A stretch of DNA of 35,895 nt, from positions 1 to 35,895 of the forward strand of contig JACFMQ010000024.1 in NCBI GenBank assembly GCA_019455325.1, read 5' to 3'. Made by a program: the position numbers and the translations under genes. Below are positions 17,074 through 25,660 of this stretch, piece by piece. Position 1 is the stretch's first letter; the number at the start of each line of letters is the position of its first letter. The notes under the pieces are model-generated. The model ran no database searches. It worked only from the letters and a program-made list of their open reading frames with translations, and had not been told where the DNA came from. This stretch comes from Rhodocyclaceae bacterium. Its GTDB lineage: Bacteria; Pseudomonadota; Gammaproteobacteria; Burkholderiales; Rhodocyclaceae.

Positions 17074-18324
17074 ATGAGCGGATCATCATCGTTCTCGCGC
17101 ACGCCCGTCAGACTCTGGCCGCTGATCGCCTGCCTGTACGTATCCCAGGGCATTCCTTTTGGCCTGGCGATGGAAGCCATGCCCGCCTCCCTGCGGCATG
17201 CCGGCACGGACCTGCAGGCCTTGGCTTGGCTGCCACTCGTCGGACTGCCCTGGGTGCTGAAGTGGCTCTGGGCGCCGTGGGTGGACAATCATTGGAGCCC
17301 ACGCACCGGTCGCCGCCGCAGTTGGATCCTGCCCATGCAAGGTCTGGTACTGGCGACGCTGCTTGCGGTCGCCCTGCTGGGCCTGTCGGCCCAGACGCTG
17401 CCCTGGATCCTGGGCTTGGCGGTGACCGCCTCGCTGGCCAGTGCCACCCAGGACGTGGCCACGGATGCCCTCGTCGCGGAGCAGTTTGCGACCGAATCCC
17501 TGCCCATGGCCAATGCGATTCAAGTGGCCAGCACCATGGTGGGTTTCTTCTACGGCGGTCCGGTCTTTCTCATGCTCTACGGGACGCTCGGACTGACTTG
17601 GGCCATCGTTGGACTGGTCCTGCCCATCGCCGCGAGCCTTGTGCTCACGCTGTCATGGCGCGAACCACAGGCGCTTGAAGTGGCGGCAAGAACCAGCAAG
17701 GCCAGCCAATGGCACTTCCTGCGATCGGGCCGCAATGCCTGGGCGCTGGTCGTCGCGGCATGTCTGTCCGCCATCACCGTGGTGGCATGTCACGGTCTGG
17801 GCAAGCTATTGCTGGTCGATGCGCAATGGCCGCTGGCCCGCGTTGGCCAGGTCGGCATGCTGGGAGGCGCGTTCACCATCCTGGTGGGGTGCGGTGGCGG
17901 TGCATGGCTCGTACGTCGGTTCGGGGCCTGGCCCGCGTTCCAGTTCGGGATTGCCAGCGCTGGCCTGTCGGCCGTGACCTGGGCCTGGCTCGCAACGCAG
18001 ACGCCGGCCATGCCCATGACCGCTGTCGTCATGGCCACGGTGCTGGCCAGCATCGGATCGGGTTGCGCCTCGGTGGCGATCATGACCGCCGCGATGAATT
18101 TCTGCCGGCGACGCACCCAGGCCGGCACCGACATGACGATGGTGCAAAGCGCACGCGACCTCGGCGAAACGATGGCGTCCTCGTTCCTGATCGCTTTGGC
18201 CGCGAGGGTGGGCTACAAAGAAGGGTTCCTGCTGGGCCTCGGGCTGGCGGTGCTGACCATGCTTGCGACCGCCTGGATGATGCGCTCGCGTCGTGCGAGG
18301 CGATCCCCCGCCCCGGGATCGTGA
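17074..18324 (+). CDS. fptX: RhtX/FptX-type siderophore permease (MFS, AmpG-like)
   Basis: The 416-residue membrane protein probably has 12 segments. The opening LWPLIACLYVSQGIPFGLAM and [20 protein letters not shown] (the MFS loop motif after the second helix) are typical of the AmpG/RhtX/FptX group. FptX moves ferri-pyochelin across the inner membrane and RhtX does the same for rhizobactin. TQDVATDALVAEQF and VQSARDLGETMASSF match the conserved mid-protein loops of the group. It starts one base after the cupin stop and is the last gene of the uptake operon. The symbol rests on family and context and not on a proven substrate. Confidence 0.8.
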   Translation: MSGSSSFSRTPVRLWPLIACLYVSQGIPFGLAMEAMPASLRHAGTDLQALAWLPLVGLPWVLKWLWAPWVDNHWSPRTGRRRSWILPMQGLVLATLLAVALLGLSAQTLPWILGLAVTASLASATQDVATDALVAEQFATESLPMANAIQVASTMVGFFYGGPVFLMLYGTLGLTWAIVGLVLPIAASLVLTLSWREPQALEVAARTSKASQWHFLRSGRNAWALVVAACLSAITVVACHGLGKLLLVDAQWPLARVGQVGMLGGAFTILVGCGGGAWLVRRFGAWPAFQFGIASAGLSAVTWAWLATQTPAMPMTAVVMATVLASIGSGCASVAIMTAAMNFCRRRTQAGTDMTMVQSARDLGETMASSFLIALAARVGYKEGFLLGLGLAVLTMLATAWMMRSRRARRSPAPGS

Positions 18325-18422
18325 GCCTGCCTATTCGATCGCAGAACAGGCTGGCTGCGAATCACTGTTGGCATGGTGGAATGTCGCTTGGGCAGGCGAA
18401 CCACCTGAAAGGAGACCCTTCG

Positions 18423-19799
18423 ATGTACTCGCGTGACGCGCTGAGCGCGCTATGGCCGCTGTCCGGACTGCCATCGCAAGCCCTGGATTGGATCGACTTG
18501 ACCGGACAAGACCCGGTGTCCCCCTCGTCCTTCGCCGTCGGCACCGCCGCGCAGGCCAGCATTGCCGCGGCCGCGCTCGCCGCCTGCGAACTGGGCCATG
18601 AGCGGGGTGCTCCGCGCCAGCGGGTCGCCGTGGACATGGCCCACGCCGCCGCCGAATGCACCGGCTGGTTCACGCTCGACGGCCATGAGCCCGATCTATG
18701 GGACCCGCTCGCCGGCCTGTACCGCTGCGCCGATGGCTATGTGCGCGTCCATACCAATTTCCGGCACCACCGCGACGGCGCATTGCGCCTGCTGGACCTG
18801 GATCCGGCAACCGCCACACGCGCCAACGCCGAGCAGGCCCTGCTGGGCTGGAACGCGCTGGACTTCGAGCAGGCCGCGGCCGACCACGCGCTGGTGGCCA
18901 CGGCGCTGCGCAGCTTCGCCGAGTGGGATGCCACGCCCCAGGGCCAAGCCCTGGCCGCGCAACCACTGATGACAATCACCCGGATCGGTGACGCGCCGCC
19001 GCGCTCGCTGCCTGCCCTGGCGGCGGACGGCCTGCCGCTCGCCGGCCTGCGCGTGCTCGACCTCACGCGCATCCTGGCCGGCCCCGTCGGTGGGCGGGCG
19101 ATGGCCTCGTTCGGCGCGGACCTGATGCTGGCCAATTCACCGAGCCTGCCTAACATCGCCGCCATCGCCGAGACCAGTCGCGGCAAGCGCTCGGCGCACA
19201 TCGACCTGCGCACCGAGATCGGTCGCGAGGCGCTGTGGCGGCTCGTGGAAGACGCCCACGTGTTCTCGCAGGGCTACCGGCCCGGCGGCCTGGCCGCGCT
19301 CGGCTTCTCGCCCGAGGCCTTGGCTGCACGCCGGCCCGGCATCGTCGCCGTGTCGCTGACCGCCTACGGCCCGCAAGGGCCCTGGGCCGACCGGCGCGGT
19401 TTCGATTCGCTGGTGCAGACGGCGATGGGTTTCAACCACGCCGAAGGCGAAGCGGCGGGCGATGGCAAACCGCGCGCGCTGCCGATGCAGATCCTCGACC
19501 AGGCCAGCGGTTTCCTGATGGCTTTCGGCGCCGCCGCGGCGCTGTGGCGACAACAACGCGAAGGGGGAAGCTGGCACGTTCAGGTGTCGCTGGCGCAGAC
19601 CGGGCACTGGCTGCGCGGGCTGGGGCGCATCGAGGACGGCCTGCGGGCCGGCAGGCCAGACCTCAGCCCCTGGCTCGCCGACGAAATCTCCGGCTTCGGC
19701 CAGTTGCGCGCCGTGCGCCCCAGCGCGCAACTGGCGCGAACACCGGCCGGCTATTCGCGACCGTCGGTGCCGCCGGGCACCGACGCGCCGTACTGGTGA
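18423..19799 (+). CDS. Class III CoA transferase (CaiB/BaiF family) with unusual domain order
   Basis: The 458-residue protein is preceded by a strong AAGGAGA ribosome site. The usual CaiB N-terminal motif LAGLRVLDLTRILAGP appears only at residue ~206, followed by GADLMLANSP, the RRGFDSLVQTAMGF motif and QILDQASGFLMAFGAAAAL, where Asp359 is the probable active-site acid. Residues 1-200 look like the second half of a CoA transferase: the ADGYVRVH and preceding GTAAQASIAAAALAA parts resemble segments normally found after residue 150. The order therefore appears to be C-half then N-half, either permuted or a fused partial duplication. It probably moves CoA between organic acids. Its link to the siderophore genes is unclear. 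The next gene starts six bases after the stop. Confidence 0.85.
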   Translation: MYSRDALSALWPLSGLPSQALDWIDLTGQDPVSPSSFAVGTAAQASIAAAALAACELGHERGAPRQRVAVDMAHAAAECTGWFTLDGHEPDLWDPLAGLYRCADGYVRVHTNFRHHRDGALRLLDLDPATATRANAEQALLGWNALDFEQAAADHALVATALRSFAEWDATPQGQALAAQPLMTITRIGDAPPRSLPALAADGLPLAGLRVLDLTRILAGPVGGRAMASFGADLMLANSPSLPNIAAIAETSRGKRSAHIDLRTEIGREALWRLVEDAHVFSQGYRPGGLAALGFSPEALAARRPGIVAVSLTAYGPQGPWADRRGFDSLVQTAMGFNHAEGEAAGDGKPRALPMQILDQASGFLMAFGAAAALWRQQREGGSWHVQVSLAQTGHWLRGLGRIEDGLRAGRPDLSPWLADEISGFGQLRAVRPSAQLARTPAGYSRPSVPPGTDAPYW

Positions 19800-19804
19800 C
19801 GTCG

Positions 19805-20338
19805 ATGTCATCTCAGGTGGTCATTTCGGGGTGCTCCGGCGGTGGCAAGTCGACCTTGCTCGGGGAACTGCGGCGGCGTGGTCATGCGACCGTCGCCGAA
19901 CCCGGGCGGAGGATCATCGCCGAGCAGACTCGACAGGGCGGCAACGCCCTGCCATGGACCGACATGGCAGCCTTTCTGCGCGAGGCGCTGCGCGTCGCCG
20001 CCATGGATCTCGAAGGCACGGCACGGGACGCTGGTCCGGTTTTCTTCGACCGAGGGCTGATCGACGCCGCTGCAGCGCTTCAACGACTCTGCGGGGTACC
20101 GTTGGTGCAAAGCCTGGGCGAATCCCGCCCTTATGGGCGGCTCGTGTTCCTCGCTCCGCCCTGGCCAGACATCTATTGCGCCGACGAGGCGCGGCGGCAC
20201 GGCTTTCGCGAGGCTGAGGCGGAATACGCCCACCTGGATGCCACCTACCAGGCACTCGGCTACGAAGTCAGGGTGCTTCCGCGTGCCAGCGTGGCCGAGC
20301 GGGCCGACTTCGTTCTCGAAGCGATTCGTCGCGGCTGA
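19805..20338 (+). CDS. Small P-loop ATPase (AAA/NadR-like kinase fold)
   Basis: The 177-residue protein has Walker A GCSGGGKST (residues 9-17) near its start and a Walker-B-like VFFDRGLID with Asp82. A lid-like Arg-rich stretch near residues 125-135 and FLEAIRRG-like ending (VLEAIRRG) fit small NTP-binding proteins of the AAA_28/NadR-type kinase fold. The protein may be a kinase acting on a small molecule or a stress-related ATPase; the substrate is unknown. It follows the CoA transferase at once (a GTG overlapping the stop is an alternative start), so the two form a gene pair at the right-hand end of the cargo. Confidence 0.75.
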   Translation: MSSQVVISGCSGGGKSTLLGELRRRGHATVAEPGRRIIAEQTRQGGNALPWTDMAAFLREALRVAAMDLEGTARDAGPVFFDRGLIDAAAALQRLCGVPLVQSLGESRPYGRLVFLAPPWPDIYCADEARRHGFREAEAEYAHLDATYQALGYEVRVLPRASVAERADFVLEAIRRG

Positions 20339-20542
20339 AAGCGAGACCAACTTGTGGCGGCTGCCTTGGCTGCCGATCCGAACGCGACCTTGCCTCAGGC
20401 GCACTCGCGGCACTGTTCTGGAGCGCTCGCGCGATGGCAGGGATGGCGAAAACGGGGCGAGGCGGTTTCCGGTTTGTTTGTCGTGTCGAAGCCGGATTTC
20501 GGTTCGACTGTCACCGGATTGGCTTCCCTCCGGTGTTGTCCC

Positions 20543-20980
20543 ATGGACTCTCGCGCTGTTCCTCATGCCGCTCGCGCTCGCCCAGCATGGTTTGCTGCGG
20601 GGGTTGCCATCCTGGTGTTGGCCACCCGCGCCGCCGCTGCGGAAGTATGGGTCGTTACCGACTCGCATCATCCGGTCCTTGGCCAGGCTGACCGACACCT
20701 CATCTTGGACGCGGGCGCGGTGCTCGAAGCGGAACTGGCCGCCAGCCTGCCCGCCGATCAAGAACGCGCCAGCGCCATCGTCCGGCAACGCCTGAAGCAG
20801 GGCGGTACAGAACTGCAGCGAAGGATCGGCGCCGCCTACCAAGGCATTGCCGATGCCTGGAGCCTTGGCGTCACCAAGGTTCCGGCCATCGTGGTGGATC
20901 GCCGATACGTGGTCTATGGCGAAACGGACGTGGCCCGTGCGGTTGCCCGCATCGACCAATACCGGAAGACGCAGCCATGA
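20543..20980 (+). CDS. ICE conjugation protein, TIGR03757 (PFL_4709) family
   Basis: The 145-residue exported protein has a signal peptide ending near RAAAAEV (about residue 33) and a mature part with VTKVPAIVVDRRYVVYGETD, which is thioredoxin-like in pattern and typical of this family and of TrbC-like proteins. It belongs to the periplasmic part of the type-G mating apparatus. I chose ATG 20543 because longer in-frame versions lack a signal peptide at the N-terminus. The stop overlaps the next start (ATGA). It is the first conjugation gene after the 19-kb cargo. The ~200 bases before it hold no recognisable gene. Confidence 0.85.
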   Translation: MDSRAVPHAARARPAWFAAGVAILVLATRAAAAEVWVVTDSHHPVLGQADRHLILDAGAVLEAELAASLPADQERASAIVRQRLKQGGTELQRRIGAAYQGIADAWSLGVTKVPAIVVDRRYVVYGETDVARAVARIDQYRKTQP

Positions 20981-21927
20981 CGAGGCGTCCGTTCGCGCCG
21001 TCCCGGCGCCAGCGGTTGGCCGTCGCAGCGCTGCTGCTGGGGTGTTCCGCATCGTCCTTTGCACTGAACACCGCCACCATCGTGGCCTCCACCCTGTCAC
21101 CGGATTGCCTGGAATACCGCGTCACCGGCATCTGCTATTGGCTCTATTGCACCTGGACGGGATGCACCGTACGCACCTCGGTCAAGGTCCGCCACTACAT
21201 CCCGGATGCCGTGGTGTCGAGCTACTCGAACACCGGCGAGAACCCTTGGGTCGAGGTGCGGGCGATGAGCCTGCCGAACCCGACCGCGAAGGCCGGTGGC
21301 GACGGCACCACCAACGAGGATCACGAGAACAACCTGGCGAAGTTCAAGAACGCCGACGTCATCGGCCATCCCGGTGGCCATGTGTTCAGCCAGTTCGCCA
21401 GCGCGTCCGGCTACACCTGCGAGGGCGCCGGCACCGCCTTCATGCCCTATCTGCTGAGCACGCTCGACACGCTGGCATGGCGCTACAACATCCCCGAGGC
21501 GCTGTATCCGGAAGCACTGATTCCCGGCCGGCGCGAGATCGGCACGCGCACGGGCCTGAATCTCTGGGGCAACGTCTATCCGCGTGGCGGCTTCCTGCAC
21601 CAGGTGGATGACCACAAGGCCGCAGCCGTGGTCGCCCAGCGCGCGGGTGACATCGTGACGCGCCGCAACCAGATCCACGTCTACCAACCGCTGCTCGCCA
21701 GTTCGCGCGATGGCTACTGGCCGGCCGGCGCCCTGATGGAAACCGATGCCGCCACGGGCAAGTGGCAGGAGCTGACCCCAACGCTGTCCAGCAGTTGCGC
21801 GGTATTCCCCCACGGCAATGCCAAGGTGCAGGCCCGGCAAGGCGACTACGCCTGGGCATTGTGGCGCCCTTATAGCTGCTGCCAGCGCCGCGGCCAGGTG
21901 TTCCTCGGCAGCGTCGATTTCCTGTGA
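20977..21927 (+). CDS. ICE conjugation protein, TIGR03756 (PFL_4710, TraU-like) family
   Basis: The 316-residue secreted protein has a signal peptide ending at SSFALN. The mature part has many cysteines (CLEYRVTGICYWLYCTWTGC near residues 45-64 and YSCCQRRGQVFLGSVDFL at the end), a pattern shared with TraU of the F plasmid, which helps assemble the conjugative pilus. The cysteines are likely to be disulfide-bonded, which gives a use for the DsbA-like protein at 486. It is translationally coupled to the TIGR03757 gene by a four-base overlap and is followed by the TIGR03755 gene within 11 bases. Confidence 0.88.
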   Translation: MTRRPFAPSRRQRLAVAALLLGCSASSFALNTATIVASTLSPDCLEYRVTGICYWLYCTWTGCTVRTSVKVRHYIPDAVVSSYSNTGENPWVEVRAMSLPNPTAKAGGDGTTNEDHENNLAKFKNADVIGHPGGHVFSQFASASGYTCEGAGTAFMPYLLSTLDTLAWRYNIPEALYPEALIPGRREIGTRTGLNLWGNVYPRGGFLHQVDDHKAAAVVAQRAGDIVTRRNQIHVYQPLLASSRDGYWPAGALMETDAATGKWQELTPTLSSSCAVFPHGNAKVQARQGDYAWALWRPYSCCQRRGQVFLGSVDFL

Positions 21928-21938
21928 GGCCCGATGCC

Positions 21939-23336
21939 ATGACGACTCCATCGCCGAATGCCCGTCGATTTCTTTGCGTCGCATTGGCCGTTGTCGCAGC
22001 GCTGAGCTACTCCAGCGCCGGGGCGCAGACCAGCGTCAACGAGTACGGCGTCCAGCATCAAGGCAGCGTGATCGGCGACGACGTGCTCTACAGCATTGGG
22101 GGCGGCCGCGCGGTGTCCATGAGCGGTGCGGCCAACATGCACTCCATCGGCGTTGGCGTCGGCTGGAACAGCAACCTGATCTGTGGCGACATGAGCATCA
22201 CCACCACGCTGCAGAACCAGTTGAACGGCATCACCAACGGCTTCCAGGCCATCATGTCCTCGGTGATCCAGAACGCCACCGCTGCCGTGGCGTCGCTGCC
22301 CGCGTTGATCATCCAGCGCGCCGATCCAGGGCTGTACAACCTGTTGACCAATGGGGTGCTGCAAGCCAGGTTGGATTTCGATCGCAGCAAGCTGACCTGC
22401 CGTGCCATCGCCAACCGCATGGCCGACATGGCGGGTGGGCAGCTCGGCTGGGACCAGCTCGCCGAAGGCATGGCGCTGAAGCAGGCCGTCGCGAGCACAG
22501 ATGCGGTCTCGGCGATCGACGACGCCGAGGCGAACCGTGGCAACAATGGCGTTCCTTGGGTCGGCGGAGACAACGCCGGCGGCGCGGGCCAACGTCCGGT
22601 GCGCGTGGTCGGCGACGTGACCCGCGCCGGCTACAACCTGCTCAACGGCCGTGGCGTCGGCGATGCCAGTTCGATTCCGCAAGCCAGTTGCGGCGGCAAC
22701 CTGGCATGCCAGACCTGGAGTTCGCCCGATGCCGCCGCGGCCTGGGCCGTTCGCGTGCTGGGCGAGCAGGAACAGCGCACCTGCGATGCATGCACCAAGA
22801 CCGTCACCACGCCGGGCGTTGGCCTGACCCCGCTGATCCAGGAGGAATACGAGGACAAGCTGCAGGCCCTGCAGGAACTGGTCGCCGGCAGCCGTCCAAC
22901 CACGGCGCAGAACCTGCAGGCTGCGAGCAGCGCGTCGCTGCCCATCACCCGTGGGGTGATCGAGGCCCTTCGCGACGAGACGGACCAGGACATCCTGGCT
23001 CGGCGCCTGGCCTCGGAGGTCGCGCTGGCCAGCGTGCTGGAGAAGGCGCTGCTGCTGCAACGCACGCTGCTGACCGGGCGCAAGGAGCCCAACGTGGCCG
23101 CCAACGAACTGGCCCAGAAGGCCGTCACCCACGAAAGCGACATCCTCGATCGCGAGATTCACAACCTGAAGACCGAACTGGAACTGCGCCGGGAACTGGC
23201 CGGCAACTCGCCGATGGCGATCATCCAGCGCCACAGCACCCGCGCCGCCGGTGCGCGTGGCATCTACGAAGGCGACCCGGTACGCAATCGGGTCGATGAA
23301 CTGCAGCGGCCGCCGTCCGGCGGAAGCCATCCATGA
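21939..23336 (+). CDS. ICE conjugation protein, TIGR03755 (PFL_4711) family
   Basis: The 465-residue exported protein has a signal peptide (cleavage near SSAGAQT, about residue 30). A Gly/Ser-rich N-terminal part and NLICGDMSITTTLQNQLNGI follow, then a long alpha-helical C-terminal half with EYEDKLQALQELVAG and heptad-like segments near residues 300-440. Family members are periplasmic components of the ICEclc-type mating channel; their exact role is unknown. ATG 21939 puts the signal peptide at the N-terminus; a GTG at 21924 overlaps the previous stop and is less likely. It overlaps the next gene by four bases. Confidence 0.87.
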   Translation: MTTPSPNARRFLCVALAVVAALSYSSAGAQTSVNEYGVQHQGSVIGDDVLYSIGGGRAVSMSGAANMHSIGVGVGWNSNLICGDMSITTTLQNQLNGITNGFQAIMSSVIQNATAAVASLPALIIQRADPGLYNLLTNGVLQARLDFDRSKLTCRAIANRMADMAGGQLGWDQLAEGMALKQAVASTDAVSAIDDAEANRGNNGVPWVGGDNAGGAGQRPVRVVGDVTRAGYNLLNGRGVGDASSIPQASCGGNLACQTWSSPDAAAAWAVRVLGEQEQRTCDACTKTVTTPGVGLTPLIQEEYEDKLQALQELVAGSRPTTAQNLQAASSASLPITRGVIEALRDETDQDILARRLASEVALASVLEKALLLQRTLLTGRKEPNVAANELAQKAVTHESDILDREIHNLKTELELRRELAGNSPMAIIQRHSTRAAGARGIYEGDPVRNRVDELQRPPSGGSHP

Positions 23337-23683
23337 ATACCGTGGTGCGGTGCCTGCGCTGGCTGTCCAGCCGGCGTGCCATCCTGGTGCTGGCATGGAC
23401 GGTGTCGCTGCTGATCGCCGCGACCGCCGTCAATGTGGTCGGCATCCGCATCGCGGGTGGCATCGAGGGCTGGCAGCGCTGGATGGCGGCGCAATCCGGG
23501 GCCTTCCTGGCCTGGCGCTTGTTGCTCTACGCCGTCACCGCCTGGGGTTGGCTCTGGATGCGCCGTCGCCTGCGCGCTCGGGAACCGGAGCGCGCTGCCG
23601 GGCTGCGGCTGCTGCGCGCGGAGGTTGCGGCCATCGTCGCCGTGATTGCTCTCGAAGCCAGCCTGCTGGTGCAGGCACGGTAG
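23333..23683 (+). CDS. Small inner-membrane protein of the conjugation operon
   Basis: The 116-residue protein has three hydrophobic stretches: residues ~15-35, ~56-72 and a C-terminal one at ~98-115. It also has a basic loop RRRLRAREPERAAG. It overlaps the TIGR03755 gene by four bases and precedes traG by 12 bases, a position filled by small hypothetical membrane proteins in related ICEs. It may anchor or stabilise the transfer complex; no conserved motif was recognised. Confidence 0.72.
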   Translation: MNTVVRCLRWLSSRRAILVLAWTVSLLIAATAVNVVGIRIAGGIEGWQRWMAAQSGAFLAWRLLLYAVTAWGWLWMRRRLRAREPERAAGLRLLRAEVAAIVAVIALEASLLVQAR

Positions 23684-23695
23684 CGCGGGGTCGCC

Positions 23696-25219
23696 ATGAC
23701 GCTGTTCACCACCGACTACCTGGAGTACTACCTGACGCTGGTGTCCTGGGTGGTCCACAACGGCATCTGGTCGGTGCTGGTCGCCAGCGGCATGTTCGCC
23801 GTCCCATTCCTGGCGATCGTCATCCAGGAATGGCTGAAGGCCCGCGCGGAAGGCGCGGACGAGGGCAACAAGGGGGTGCTGTCCTCGGCCCGCATCGAGA
23901 ACCGCGTCTTCGTCGCCATCTTGGTGATCATGTTCGCGGGCATCCCCTTCATCGACGTCGATTTCAACACCATCAAGTACGACCGTTCGCGTTCGACCCA
24001 ATGCCAAGTGAATGTCCCGGAGCCGACCGATACGGGCTGGTCGCAATCGTTCAGCACGATCAACAACCAGTCGGCCAAGGTGCCGGTGTGGTGGTTCGCC
24101 ATGCACGCGATCTCGCGCGCGATCACCGGCGCCTCGGTCGCGGCCATTCCCTGCGGCACCGACCTGCGGCAGATCCGCATGGATATCGACGCGACCCGCA
24201 TCGACGACCCGGTGCTGGCCCAGGAGGTCAGCGACTTCACCCGCGACTGCTACGGCCCCGCCCGCGCCAAGCTGTTCATGACCCGGCCCAGCCTGAGCGA
24301 GGAGCAGATGCACGACGTCACCTGGATCGGCTCCAGCTACTTCGTCGGCACCGCCGGCTTCTACGACAGCTACCGCTCCAGGACACCGCGCGATGCCTGG
24401 CCGTTCGACGCCACGCGCGACGCCGGCCTGGCCCAGATGCCCGGCGGGGGCGGCTACCCGACCTGCCGGCAATGGTGGGCCGACGGCAACCAGGGCCTGC
24501 GGGCACGACTGCTGGCCCAGGTCGATCCCAGCCTGCTGACGCGACTGGCCGGCTGGGCGGGCTTCCTGAGCCAGGCCGAGGTCAACGACTCGGTGATCCG
24601 CGCCGTCGCCAGCCCTCGCCAGCAGAAGCTCAACCAGGGGGCGGTCTACACGGACTACGGTGGCCAGATCGACATGACGCTGCCCAACATCGTCACGCGC
24701 GCCGCCAGTGACGTCGGGCTGACCGTCGGGTCACTGGGCTATTTCCCGGCGATGGACGTGGTGCGGCAGGCGCTGCCGATGGTGCTGTCCCTGCTCAAGA
24801 TGGCGCTGGTCATCTGCATCCCGCTGGTGCTGCTGATCGGCACCTATGACCTCAAGACCGTGGTCACGGTGAGCGTGGTGCAGTTCGCGCTGTTCTTCAC
24901 CGACTTCTGGTTCCAACTCGCCCGCTGGATCGACTCGACGATCCTCGATGCGCTCTACGGCTGGGGATGGGGCTGGAACCGGCCGCACACGAACTTCGAT
25001 CCGCTGGTGGGCCTCAACAACACCTTCGGAGACATGCTGCTGAACTTCGTGATGGCGACGATGTTTTTGATCTTGCCGGCGTTCTGGATGACGGCATTGG
25101 TCTGGGCAGGGGTCAGGGCCGGCAATGTTCTGCAAGGACTGGGTACGGGCACTCGCGATGCGGGACAGGCAGGCAGTAAAGGCTCGGGCATGCTGATCAG
25201 TGCAGCCAAGAAAAAGTAG
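23696..25219 (+). CDS. traG: Conjugal transfer protein with TraG N-terminal domain
   Basis: The 507-residue inner-membrane protein starts MTLFTTDYLEYYLTLVSWVV, with a first helix through GIWSVLVASGMFAVPFLAIV. A periplasmic part with several Cys residues follows, then a cluster of membrane helices around residues 360-440 (LLKMALVICIPLVLLIGTYD, FFTDFWFQLARWID) and a final helix before the Gly-rich tail. This is the TraG_N layout known from F-like and type-G systems, where the protein takes part in pilus assembly and mating-pair stabilisation. Its length is that of ICE homologues, which lack the long C-terminal part of F TraG. It closes the rightward conjugation operon; DUF3742 converges from the other strand 13 bases on. 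Confidence 0.88.
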   Translation: MTLFTTDYLEYYLTLVSWVVHNGIWSVLVASGMFAVPFLAIVIQEWLKARAEGADEGNKGVLSSARIENRVFVAILVIMFAGIPFIDVDFNTIKYDRSRSTQCQVNVPEPTDTGWSQSFSTINNQSAKVPVWWFAMHAISRAITGASVAAIPCGTDLRQIRMDIDATRIDDPVLAQEVSDFTRDCYGPARAKLFMTRPSLSEEQMHDVTWIGSSYFVGTAGFYDSYRSRTPRDAWPFDATRDAGLAQMPGGGGYPTCRQWWADGNQGLRARLLAQVDPSLLTRLAGWAGFLSQAEVNDSVIRAVASPRQQKLNQGAVYTDYGGQIDMTLPNIVTRAASDVGLTVGSLGYFPAMDVVRQALPMVLSLLKMALVICIPLVLLIGTYDLKTVVTVSVVQFALFFTDFWFQLARWIDSTILDALYGWGWGWNRPHTNFDPLVGLNNTFGDMLLNFVMATMFLILPAFWMTALVWAGVRAGNVLQGLGTGTRDAGQAGSKGSGMLISAAKKK

Positions 25220-25232
25220 GGGTCATCACGAG

Positions 25233-25604
25233 TCAGTCGTCTCCAAACCGCGGGTCAGGATCGTCGTTGTACGACGCTGGGTGGTAGAACAGGCTTTCGC
25301 GATGATCCAGCTCTTCGGCCTTGCTTCCGAGGAAATCATCTTCGCCTTGCGGCGCTTGCTCCGCCATCCTGGCTGCCACAACGAGAGCGACCAGCAACAG
25401 CGCCGCCCAGACCGCGACGTACAGCAACACCCCGAGGATCGCCAGCTTGATCACCCAGATCAGCACCCTTGCACCGCCTGTCGGCAGTCCCTGCGCCATC
25501 AGCCACCGATGTGTCCGACGCTCCGCGCGCAGGCAACCGCCCCATACACCGCCCAGCCAGCGGCCGAGTCGCGCTGCGGTGGTCATGCGTGCGGTGTGCT
25601 TCAT
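25233..25604 (-). CDS. DUF3742 family ICE membrane protein
   Basis: The 123-residue protein has the features of DUF3742 proteins found next to traG in ICEclc-like elements: a basic N-terminal part with RLGRWLGGVWGGCLRAERRT, one long hydrophobic region at about residues 47-80, and an acidic tail with HRESLFYHPASYNDDPDPRFG. It is probably a single- or double-pass inner-membrane protein. The function is unknown. It is the only conjugation-block gene of its neighbourhood transcribed leftward, converging on traG. Confidence 0.85.
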   Translation of the reverse strand: MKHTARMTTAARLGRWLGGVWGGCLRAERRTHRWLMAQGLPTGGARVLIWVIKLAILGVLLYVAVWAALLLVALVVAARMAEQAPQGEDDFLGSKAEELDHRESLFYHPASYNDDPDPRFGDD

Positions 25605-25660
25605 GGTTGGCTACCTCATGGTCGTTCCACGGTCGTTGGGCAAGGTGATGCCGGTTTCCT

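Noticed and set aside
18324-18352. AGCCTG/CAGGCT inverted repeat after the permease gene as terminator
   Set aside because: It has a short stem, a 17-base loop and no T-run.
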